A DNA stretch of 64,000 nucleotides from a virus. Shown piece by piece: positions 49,557-56,616 of this stretch (position 1 is the first letter of the stretch; each line of letters starts with the position of its first letter). Location: IMG/VR virus record IMGVR_UViG_3300030333_004027, positions 1-64,000 of that record, one strand, 5' to 3'. The position numbers were made by a program, and so were the translations under genes. Below the pieces are notes generated by a model. The model had not been told where the DNA came from. It ran no database searches and was given only the letters and a program-made list of their open reading frames with translations.

Positions 49557-49841
49557 CTAAGTGTCTGATAAATCTTGTTGCTGACGCTTTCTTGCCTCAC
49601 GCCTAGCGTTTCTTCGCGCTATTACATCACTTGCATCATTGGCGGTTAGTGTTTTCAGGCCACCCGCCCCTTCTTTTACCTTAGCGGAGTTATGTATTTC
49701 TGCTAATTTATCATTGATGTCCATAGCAATATGTATATCTAATTCCATTAGATACCTACCGCCTTCTTGGTTGTATTTCAACCATAATTCAGAAGGGGTT
49801 GTGCCTTTGAAGGTCATGCATAGTGAGGGAGCCACCCTCAC
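49557..49841 (-). CDS. Tail assembly chaperone, frameshift extension (gpGT-like)
   Basis: This open frame lies in the -1 frame after the 49838-50188 gene. It could start at GTG 49841, but it is more likely translated as a fusion through the slippery site at 49850-49856. The product is helical and basic (ELWLKYNQEGGRYLMELDIH..., DVIARRNARREARKRQQQ). In lambda-like phages the extension (T part) recruits tail proteins to the tape measure. Position directly before the tape measure gene fits. Confidence 0.7.
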   Translation of the reverse strand: MRVAPSLCMTFKGTTPSELWLKYNQEGGRYLMELDIHIAMDINDKLAEIHNSAKVKEGAGGLKTLTANDASDVIARRNARREARKRQQQDLSDT

Positions 49842-50188
49842 GAACTCAAAAAATTTACTGCACCTTCCTCATCGTCACCACGAACGAAGGATAGCACAGG
49901 CATTAACTCGTCAACTGTAAATAGATTTACGTCAAAAGTTTCATCTAGGCAACAAGGCACTAGCCATTGTTCTATCTGAGCCATAATACCGGCTCCCGCA
50001 TCATCAAGAGCATCACCAAACTCTATGTTAGTATCCTCATCCCACTTTTCGGGTTCGCCCTTATCAGCAAACTTTCTGAATACCTTTGCTTGGGCGTTGC
50101 TTATCTTCAACTTCTCGATACCGGATGCTTGTCGCACCCATATTTTTGTTCCATCATCTAACTCAAATTCTTTCTTCTTTATTGGCAT
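49838..50188 (-). CDS. Tail assembly chaperone (gpG-like)
   Basis: The 116-residue acidic protein (MPIKKKEFELDDGTKIWVRQ...) has the fold pattern of tail chaperones: a two-strand start, a helix (GIEKLKISNAQAKVFRKFAD) and an acidic helical end (TVDELMPVLSFVRGDDEEG). It precedes the tape measure gene and carries a slippery sequence near its 3' end, both hallmarks of the family. Its start overlaps the end of the 50163 gene. Confidence 0.75.
   Translation of the reverse strand: MPIKKKEFELDDGTKIWVRQASGIEKLKISNAQAKVFRKFADKGEPEKWDEDTNIEFGDALDDAGAGIMAQIEQWLVPCCLDETFDVNLFTVDELMPVLSFVRGDDEEGAVNFLSS
49850..49856 (-). other. Slippery site for -1 programmed frameshift
   Basis: The minus strand reads GTA AAT TTT TTG in the chaperone frame. 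This contains A-AAT-TTT, which fits the X-XXY-YYZ rule with the codons AAT and TTT in the zero frame. A -1 slip continues as F-E-F-V-R-V-A-P and joins the downstream open frame without a stop. The zero frame stops three codons later. Confidence 0.75.
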
Positions 50189-50324
50189 TCTTTCTCCACT
50201 TCCTTCTCTCTTTTACATATTGCGGTTGTTTCGCTTCTCTAATAAGACGGACTGTCCCATCTTCTCTAAGTTCCCATGTGCCTAATGAGTTATTAAAGGT
50301 TTTGGATGCGCCGACCTTCGCCAT
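50163..50324 (-). CDS. Small basic hypothetical protein
   Basis: This 53-residue ORF is strand-rich at the start (MAKVGASKTFNNSLGTWELR) and very basic at the end (KERRKWRKNANKEERI). Its last codons overlap the gpG-like start and carry its GGAGAAAG binding site. It lies between tail tube and chaperone genes. Not recognised. Confidence 0.5.
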   Translation of the reverse strand: MAKVGASKTFNNSLGTWELREDGTVRLIREAKQPQYVKERRKWRKNANKEERI

Positions 50325-50341
50325 AGCGCAAACCTACTATA

Positions 50342-50566
50342 TTACTCTTTCTTAGCAGCCTTTTTCTTAGGAGCCGCCTTTTTCTTAGGTGCGGCTTTCT
50401 TTGGCTTTTGTAATTCTTTGAAAGCATCTTCGTATTGTGGCATCTCACCGCATGGAAGGTTTTGAACCGCTCTAATGGCCTCATCTCTATCCATAGCCAA
50501 CAATTCTTCCATCATGGCATCGGGAATTAATCTTCCTAATCTGTAAAGAAAGTTTGCTTCAACCAT
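50342..50566 (-). CDS. Small tail-module protein with Lys/Ala repeat tail
   Basis: This 74-residue protein has a helical N-terminal half (FLYRLGRLIPDAMMEELLAM...) and a C-terminal KKAAPKKKAAPKKKAAKKE tail made of repeated KKAAP units. The DNA repeat is imperfect. It lies between the tail tube and chaperone genes. A tail-assembly or DNA-contact role cannot be decided. Confidence 0.55.
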   Translation of the reverse strand: MVEANFLYRLGRLIPDAMMEELLAMDRDEAIRAVQNLPCGEMPQYEDAFKELQKPKKAAPKKKAAPKKKAAKKE

Positions 50567-50574
50567 TCAATCAC

Positions 50575-52275
50575 CTAATAAGTGCTTGTCTGTAATTGTG
50601 CGCCCTTCATCTTAACTTCAATGGCTTTGTTTGCTCCGTCTGCTCTTGAATCATAGAAGGCTTGGAATCCTACAGACATTCGGGCAGGGTCACGGCCGCT
50701 AACCGAGGCAGTAGGGGCTTCAAATCGCACGTTAAAGAGATTAATCTCCAAGTAATCAGAATCATCCCTGTCACCATCTTGGAACTTAAACTTTAGAGCA
50801 GGCTTACCCTTACCACTATGAATCTTGTGAACCGCAGTTGCGGTAGCCAATTCTTCGTAGGTAGGCTCGCCTACAGATGTAGCATCATTGTTGTAAAGAA
50901 TTTCGTTAAACTCCATTGTTCCTGTAATCTCTCTAGTCCTTGAGGGTGGGATTCTCGTAATACTGTTAGAACCTACTGCGTAAGCAGAATCAAGGTCACG
51001 GTTAATGTTAATCTCAAGACTGACCGACTGAATCTTGGTAGTGGTAGCCTCTTGGCCGTCAACATACAACTCCGCGCCGGAGAAGTGAAGTGCATCTACA
51101 TCATTACCGGAATAAGAAACATTCTCATTAATTCCGGTTGGTGCTTGTTCTGCTTGTCCGAGGAAGTCCACGGAAGCCATAACATACTCGTTTAGGTTTG
51201 CGCTGAGAGAAAGTCTTGTAGTCACCATACCTGTAAATGTGTGTTCCTTAGATTCTCTACCAATTCTGATTGTGTAAGATGGGTAAAACTCATCTTTAGT
51301 AGTTGGCTCAAGGAAAATGTGTTGTGTGTCTACACCAAGAGCAGCCTTAGCACCTTCAGGAAGAGCATGGCCCGCATTCTCAAGAGCGGCTGCTCCGGTA
51401 AAGTCTTTGTCCTGCGTTGTAGTAGGCTCTTCCAAATCAAGGTCGCCCGAAAGTCCTGTATGGAATGGGTTAGTAATAAATCCATAGAATCGACCCGGCT
51501 CAATACCATGTAGTTTTGTCCCATTGAAATATTGAATAACGACTATACCTGCCGTGACTGAGGAATTAGGTGTGACTCTATCAGTAAAGTTTCCATTTGA
51601 GTAAGCCTTAGCGCCGGTCAACTTGTTGGCAGCATGGTCTACACCCGAATAACTGAAATAAAACCCGGCATTAGTTGTCCCATCAGTAGGCGCACCTACA
51701 ATACCATAGCCCAAGTTAGATGAACTAACGGCCGCACCGTTAACAGTTTCCCAAGCAGAACCGTTGTCGATTGATGCCAATACAAGGTCGCCGCCGTTAT
51801 TGCTTGAGGCCAATGGTGTGCCGTAATCGTATCCGCTTCCTGAAGGAACGGCTCCCATTATACCATTCTTAATTTCGTAATATCCTATTTCAAGGTTGCT
51901 ATCAGAAGCATCCTTTATCAGATTAGCAGATACGGTGGAAGATGCTCCCCATCCATATCCCCTGTTTGTGAAAGTAATCTTATCATAGAAAGCCTTGTGG
52001 ATTCTCTTTGGGAAAAACGATGCTATGATGTTCCCCATAAAGTTGTCAGGTTGAACGGCAAAGTTAATTGAACCCTCGGTGTATCGAGTGTTCGTGACGG
52101 CCTTTGAAGCCACCTGCCTTGCCATATCCGACCTTACCAACAAATCGAAAGTTGCTTTAAACGATTCGTCATCAACTTCTCCAAATACCTGTGTTCCTGT
52201 AGCCTTTTCTCCATAGGTGTTTTGTCCTTCTTTGTCGATGGAAACATACCTATTTAACCATTCTGCGCCTGCCAT
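50575..52275 (-). CDS. Major tail tube protein (with inserted domain)
   Basis: The 566-residue protein starts with EWLNRYVSIDKEGQNTYGEK and has a tail-tube-like core at both ends (DESFKATFDLLVRSDMARQV; PARMSVGFQAFYDS; AIEVKMKGAQL). In between lies a long Gly/Ser/Asn-rich beta region (about residues 150-290), larger than the 150-250 residues common in tube proteins. Hexamers of it would form the tail tube. No sheath gene is seen, so the tail is probably non-contractile. Confidence 0.7.
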   Translation of the reverse strand: MAGAEWLNRYVSIDKEGQNTYGEKATGTQVFGEVDDESFKATFDLLVRSDMARQVASKAVTNTRYTEGSINFAVQPDNFMGNIIASFFPKRIHKAFYDKITFTNRGYGWGASSTVSANLIKDASDSNLEIGYYEIKNGIMGAVPSGSGYDYGTPLASSNNGGDLVLASIDNGSAWETVNGAAVSSSNLGYGIVGAPTDGTTNAGFYFSYSGVDHAANKLTGAKAYSNGNFTDRVTPNSSVTAGIVVIQYFNGTKLHGIEPGRFYGFITNPFHTGLSGDLDLEEPTTTQDKDFTGAAALENAGHALPEGAKAALGVDTQHIFLEPTTKDEFYPSYTIRIGRESKEHTFTGMVTTRLSLSANLNEYVMASVDFLGQAEQAPTGINENVSYSGNDVDALHFSGAELYVDGQEATTTKIQSVSLEININRDLDSAYAVGSNSITRIPPSRTREITGTMEFNEILYNNDATSVGEPTYEELATATAVHKIHSGKGKPALKFKFQDGDRDDSDYLEINLFNVRFEAPTASVSGRDPARMSVGFQAFYDSRADGANKAIEVKMKGAQLQTSTY

Positions 52276-52322
52276 GATGATACCTCTATGCTACAGGCTA
52301 GACCGACAATGACGTATAAATA

Positions 52323-53387
52323 TTACCGCCTTGTCATCTTTATTCTGCGTCTGTATGTTAGGTTTAATTGATGCACGCAGACGGTTTCATCGTCATCCAT
52401 TTTGCTATCAAGAATCATATTATAACTTTCTATATTGTCTGTAGTAGCCGCCAAACCGGTCGTTGTGTATAATTCGTCAAACGCCTCTCCCATTATATTT
52501 AAGCCTAATCTAAATGCCTCTTCATAATTTGTTCCTTTCGTAGTGACATAGATTGCTATTTCATACAGTTGCTCTATAGATGAGCCGCCTAGTGTATCAA
52601 ACTGCGGTGAAGATACATTTTGAAATAACACATGAATAGAAGGAGTCATTAATCTGTTAATCATCTGAGAAGATAAATCATACCCATATATAATAGATGA
52701 ATCTTTAACGTATTTCTTAATGTATGGCCTAGAGCAAGCCTTCAAAGTATCGACAACGGAAATACCCATTCTTGCTAATGTGTCCTGTGCAAAATCTGAA
52801 AGCATTAACTCTTCAGGGTTGAATGCGCCAAACTTACTATAGTATATAGCAAACCAATTTACTGAACCACTTGTGTTTCCTATAGAGCAATTACCTGCGC
52901 TTGTATTAGAGCCGACAACCGAATAAAAAGCATCGTTGCCATCGGTATCTCTAAGAATCTCATGTATGTATAAGTTGGCCCTGCCCGCAGAATCCATAGT
53001 TAGTCTTAGCATTAAAGGAACTGCATTGTCTTCTGCCATAGCCAAATCCAAATCGGATATTGTGACTGTAGTTGCGCCTACTAAATCCAATTGCGTATTA
53101 TTACCTTTAGATTTTACCTGCACCCTCTTAACCCCGTTGTCTAGTGTCATTAAGACTGCATCTGCTTCAGGAGCAGTATTGTAAGAAATCATACTTACTA
53201 GTGTCATAGAAGTAGCAAACTCAATATTATAAGTAGCGGCAGTATTTACCCATGCGCCATTTGATGCTGAACCGCCACTACCTGTTTTACTCCATGAGTC
53301 ATTCGTATTTGTGGTGTCAGGAGAAGTAGGCTGCTCGCCTCTTACTCTTGAGTTCCAATATTGTGTTTTGTTTGCTACTGCCATCAA
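52323..53387 (-). CDS. Tail terminator-like protein with N-terminal beta-sandwich domain
   Basis: This 354-residue protein has an N-terminal LamG-like half (TMTLVSMISYNTAPEADAVLMT...; ANLYIHEILRDTDGNDAFYSVVG). The C-terminal half (LARMGISVVDTLKACSRPYI, PSIHVLFQNVSS, EIAIYVTTKGTNYEE) has the pattern of tail completion or terminator proteins. These cap the tail tube and join it to the head. Fusion to a surface-type beta sandwich is unusual. The stop and neighbour spacing fit one operon. Confidence 0.6.
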   Translation of the reverse strand: MMAVANKTQYWNSRVRGEQPTSPDTTNTNDSWSKTGSGGSASNGAWVNTAATYNIEFATSMTLVSMISYNTAPEADAVLMTLDNGVKRVQVKSKGNNTQLDLVGATTVTISDLDLAMAEDNAVPLMLRLTMDSAGRANLYIHEILRDTDGNDAFYSVVGSNTSAGNCSIGNTSGSVNWFAIYYSKFGAFNPEELMLSDFAQDTLARMGISVVDTLKACSRPYIKKYVKDSSIIYGYDLSSQMINRLMTPSIHVLFQNVSSPQFDTLGGSSIEQLYEIAIYVTTKGTNYEEAFRLGLNIMGEAFDELYTTTGLAATTDNIESYNMILDSKMDDDETVCVHQLNLTYRRRIKMTRR

Positions 53388-54193
53388 AATTCCCCCAACG
53401 TAGTTTGTCTCCCGCCCGATTCCGGTATTGTGATATTTTCTATTTTTCTTTTTAACATTTCGGCGGTCCCATTAAGATTGTTTCTAAAATTTCGTTCATA
53501 TCGAGAAATACTATTAAGCCCCTTCCATCCCTTTCTCATAACTTTTGGTGGTGATTTATCTTTTCTTTTTTGGTTTTTACCATAACCCTTCATAGCATAA
53601 AAGGCCGCACCTCTCCAATCTAATATATTTTTTTGTTTCCACTTGGCATTTAATTCTCCGGGTCTAACAAAACCCGTATCTTTTGCATCGGATATAATAC
53701 CTGTCACTTCAAACGGACCACTAGTTCTTTCATAAATAGCAGTTAATGATGGGTCTGATTTTTTCATGCCCTTTGCTCTAATACCTGTAGGGTCGCCTCT
53801 CATTGATGATTTTCTTTCAACCATATTTAGACCCTCATCGCGGTCGTAAGACCCTGCACCCAATTGATACCTGTCTTTTGTTGCGTGCTTAAAATGATAA
53901 CCCAAAGAATTACCAACCATAACAGCAGCAGAACTTTTGCTACCCCCACCAAAAAGACGACTTCTCCCGGCTCTTTCTCTTACAGATTGATTAGCAATAT
54001 CGTTTCCTGTTTTATGTGCTGCTGCCGCTAATTGTTGTTTAATATGCTCTCTTGCGGTTCTATTTACTTCATCTCTTATGGCTTTTATTTTTTGATTTAC
54101 TTCTTCTTTATCAAATTTAATAGTAGTGCTAAGAGGACCATCACTAAGGATACTAACCTCGCCTGCCCCACCCATTATTCTTGCGCTTACCAT
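53384..54193 (-). CDS. Head-tail joining protein (HK97 gp10-like)
   Basis: The 269-residue basic protein has a helix (NQKIKAIRDEVNRTAREHIKQ) followed by a segment with SVRERAGRS and GNSLGYHFKHATKD. A basic C-terminus with GWKGLNSISRYERNFRNNLNG follows. This suits the gp10 family of neck proteins that join head and tail. The GGTGA binding site is visible just before its ATG. The position between connector and tail terminator supports it. Confidence 0.55.
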   Translation of the reverse strand: MVSARIMGGAGEVSILSDGPLSTTIKFDKEEVNQKIKAIRDEVNRTAREHIKQQLAAAAHKTGNDIANQSVRERAGRSRLFGGGSKSSAAVMVGNSLGYHFKHATKDRYQLGAGSYDRDEGLNMVERKSSMRGDPTGIRAKGMKKSDPSLTAIYERTSGPFEVTGIISDAKDTGFVRPGELNAKWKQKNILDWRGAAFYAMKGYGKNQKRKDKSPPKVMRKGWKGLNSISRYERNFRNNLNGTAEMLKRKIENITIPESGGRQTTLGEF

Positions 54194-54202
54194 GCTTTCA
54201 CC

Positions 54203-55417
54203 TTAATATACAGAACCAAGATGTGCAAGCCTTCGTAAATTCATAGTGCCTCTTTCTCTCAATACTCCGCCTCTCAAACTCTCGCCGCCTGTAAAGAACG
54301 TGCCTTCATCTTCCATGTAGTAGGCCGCAGCAAGGTCAGCACATATCTCTCGGAGAACGTGTGCCATTTCTGAATCTTGTATATTGACTCCGCTTGCGTG
54401 GTCTGCGGATATGTTTGTCACGCCTGTCAAACGATTAAAGGTAAAAGTAGGAGTAATAGAGGCTGAACCATTACCTGAATGTGAAATAACAATAGCCGTT
54501 GGTGCTACTGTGTATTCACCACCATTAGTTATATTTGTGCTAGAAATAACACCGTTATTATTTAGGACTGCGGCTACTGTTGCGTTGCCAAAGGAAGAAG
54601 AAGAAGTCACGGTAGGAGTTGAAGCATACTTGGTAGTATCGCTAACTGAAATGGATTGTATTTGTCCTGTGCTTGCCAATACCGCAGTTAGAGTGTTATC
54701 ACCAAAGTCTGTGCTATTACTTGCTGCTACTGTGGGCGCAGAAGCAAAGTAAGCGGTGCTTGTGACTTGAATGTTAGATATTACACCGTCAGCAACCGTA
54801 AATGTCCCGCCTGTTCCACCGTTTAAGGTAAAAGTGCCGGGGCCGTGAAGACCGCCGCTTTGGTCCCTTGCGTTTTGGTTAGAGCCACCTAGAGAAATAG
54901 AAGCCACCTGAAAATGAACGGGATAAGCACCCTTGCTTACACCATTAACCAAAAGGTTCCCTGCTTGGGCGGTAGTGTTGGTTCCACCTACTGTGTAAGA
55001 AGCAGTCGTAGCACTTATTCCATACGTGCCTGTAAAGCCGCTTCCTGTGCCGCCTGTGGCCGTCAAAGACCCTGCTTGGTAGGTATCCCCCCCTGCCGCA
55101 ATAGACAGGCTAGAAACGGCTCCATCTTTGCCTGTCCATTTGAACGAGTCGCCGTCTATACTTCCGCTTCCTGACGTAGCAAAATCATTTGCGTTGACTA
55201 CACCGATAGTAGTATCCTCAACATTGACTGCGCCGCTTGTGGTGGATTCTCCCTGTTCCCTACTAGGCACGTTGCGCCCGTAATCACGAAACTCTTGGTC
55301 TATATCAATACTAGCCCTGCGAATAGCAGAAGACAATTTAGATGCTGCTGATGTGCGTTGTGCGCTATTTAAACCCAATCTTTGACCTACATCACTAGAC
55401 GAACAATAAGATACCAT
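54203..55417 (-). CDS. Head-tail connector (gp6-like) with repeat-rich beta insertion
   Basis: The 404-residue protein begins with a connector-like segment (DVGQRLGLNSAQRTSAASKL, then IRRASIDIDQEFRDYGRN) and ends with a helical closing segment (MAHVLREICADLAAAYYMED). Between them lie about 290 residues of beta-rich sequence with repeated SISVSDTTKY-ASTPTV and ITNGGEY-TVAPTA type units, common in marine virus surface proteins. The core would sit in the neck; the inserted domain would project from it. Confidence 0.6.
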   Translation of the reverse strand: MVSYCSSSDVGQRLGLNSAQRTSAASKLSSAIRRASIDIDQEFRDYGRNVPSREQGESTTSGAVNVEDTTIGVVNANDFATSGSGSIDGDSFKWTGKDGAVSSLSIAAGGDTYQAGSLTATGGTGSGFTGTYGISATTASYTVGGTNTTAQAGNLLVNGVSKGAYPVHFQVASISLGGSNQNARDQSGGLHGPGTFTLNGGTGGTFTVADGVISNIQVTSTAYFASAPTVAASNSTDFGDNTLTAVLASTGQIQSISVSDTTKYASTPTVTSSSSFGNATVAAVLNNNGVISSTNITNGGEYTVAPTAIVISHSGNGSASITPTFTFNRLTGVTNISADHASGVNIQDSEMAHVLREICADLAAAYYMEDEGTFFTGGESLRGGVLRERGTMNLRRLAHLGSVY

Positions 55418-55571
55418 TTATTACCACCAACACTCCTATAGCGTAAAGCATACGCTTCTGCATTCGCTTGTAGCCATTAAGTGATTCTTCAAGGTTTTGA
55501 ATAGAGTGTTCAAGCCTTGTCACTTTTGCTTCGACCCATTTGAACCAAGCAGCCGCCATGCGCCCACTCAT
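55395..55571 (-). CDS. Small coiled-coil protein with C-terminal transmembrane helix
   Basis: This 58-residue ORF has a coiled-coil helix (WFKWVEAKVTRLEHSIQNLEE) and a terminal hydrophobic helix (LYAIGVLVVINGILLFV). It overlaps both neighbours (4 bp and 23 bp). Such a protein could be a tail-anchored membrane factor; a lysis role is possible but unproven. Confidence 0.55.
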   Translation of the reverse strand: MSGRMAAAWFKWVEAKVTRLEHSIQNLEESLNGYKRMQKRMLYAIGVLVVINGILLFV

Positions 55572-55930
55572 TGTGCTTCCTCAAGGCGAGCAACTAGGTC
55601 GGCTTTCTTACCACCAACAGGAAGTCCCTTCTCCTTGAGCATAGCCTTCAACTCGGCCACATTATACTTGTCGTAAGCCTCTTCAAGAACTTCTATGTGT
55701 TCCTCGGCTTCTTCTACCTTGTCCTTTGCTTCATCAACTGCGTCAAGCAATTCATCAAGAGTAATTTTCCCATCTGCCATCATTGATTTGTATTTTTGGT
55801 ATCCCCATGCAGCAAGAGCAAGAAGCGCACCGCCCGCTACTAGAACCATTTCTATGTCTTCTAGTAGGCCGGAAGAAGCCTCAACACAATCTGCTACACA
55901 ATCTGCTACTGTTGTATTATTTTCACTCAT
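55568..55930 (-). CDS. Membrane protein with coiled coil and SAP-type C-terminal domain
   Basis: The ATG at 55930 gives 120 residues. A transmembrane helix (IEMVLVAGGALLALAAWGYQKY) precedes an acidic coiled coil (LDELLDAVDEAKDKVEEAEE). It ends in a SAP-like motif (YNVAELKAMLKEKGLPVGGK, then KADLVARLEEA). SAP domains bind DNA, so this protein could tether DNA at a membrane. It lies in the structural operon, where such a protein is unexpected. Confidence 0.65.
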   Translation of the reverse strand: MSENNTTVADCVADCVEASSGLLEDIEMVLVAGGALLALAAWGYQKYKSMMADGKITLDELLDAVDEAKDKVEEAEEHIEVLEEAYDKYNVAELKAMLKEKGLPVGGKKADLVARLEEAQ

Positions 55931-55935
55931 ATTTC

Positions 55936-56103
55936 TCACCTTTCATATATTATTTGTTTGACTGCGGACATTGGTATTACTGTAAAGTGTCTATCATCTC
56001 CGGGTCGGTAAAGTTTGTAGCCATGAGGTGTTTCTTCAATGTTTACCTTTGTATACGACTTTTCGGGGGGAGAATATACTATTTTTCCTAATCTTCCCAC
56101 CAT
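55936..56103 (-). CDS. Small hypothetical protein
   Basis: This 55-residue ORF (MVGRLGKIVYSPPEKSYTKV...) is strand-rich, with DDRHFTVIPMSAVKQII. Its stop overlaps the AGGTGAG binding site of the next gene. Not recognised. Confidence 0.5.
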   Translation of the reverse strand: MVGRLGKIVYSPPEKSYTKVNIEETPHGYKLYRPGDDRHFTVIPMSAVKQIIYER

Positions 56104-56183
56104 CTTATCACATTCCCGCTATGGTTTAAGGGCGAATTATCGCTCCGATTTTTTCTAAAATCCATCGTGCAAACCCATCCACA

Positions 56184-56402
56184 TCAGTCATCAGATTCAT
56201 CCTCGGCCTCATCTTCACTTGGCTCAAGATTCATCTCTTCGTTGCGGCTTGCTACTTGTTGAGAAATTTCCATAATGTCTTGCTTTAATGCTCTTAGCAC
56301 CATATCAATATCATTCACGGCTTTCTCCATTAGTCGCATATAAACCAGCCTGTCCGAAGCAACCTGTCTTATCATGTCTAACTCACTCATCTCTTCACTC
56401 AT
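56184..56402 (-). CDS. Small acidic coiled-coil protein
   Basis: The ATG at 56402 is supported by CCTTAAATAG about 27-30 nt upstream; an upstream in-frame start at 56417 is too near. The 72-residue protein is helical (MSELDMIRQVASDRLVYMRL...) with an acidic tail (EPSEDEAEDESDD). It probably starts its own transcript. Confidence 0.55.
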   Translation of the reverse strand: MSEEMSELDMIRQVASDRLVYMRLMEKAVNDIDMVLRALKQDIMEISQQVASRNEEMNLEPSEDEAEDESDD

Positions 56403-56433
56403 ATATACGACTCGCATATACTCTATTTAAGGG

Positions 56434-56616
56434 TTATGTCTCTTCACAAGAGCATTCTTGTTCCATTACAGTATATACATCTCCATCACCTATGTTTTCT
56501 TCGACAATAAATAACTTACAAACAGGACATTCTGCATACGCTTTGATATGAGAAACATCTGCCATAATATTATGTTTTTGTTGTTCTGTTAAATTCTTAT
56601 GGACTACCGCCATCAA
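56434..56616 (-). CDS. Zinc-ribbon microprotein
   Basis: This 60-residue protein has CPVCKLF and an ECSCEE end. Its start overlaps the stop of the fibre gene by four bases. It is the only zinc-ribbon microprotein seen in the late region. Function unknown. Confidence 0.55.
   Translation of the reverse strand: MMAVVHKNLTEQQKHNIMADVSHIKAYAECPVCKLFIVEENIGDGDVYTVMEQECSCEET

Noticed and set aside
54203-55417. Possible tandem repeat or mobile insertion in the connector gene
   Set aside because: The repetition is at protein level and diverged. The reading frame and codon use are continuous, so this is a domain, not a recent insertion.
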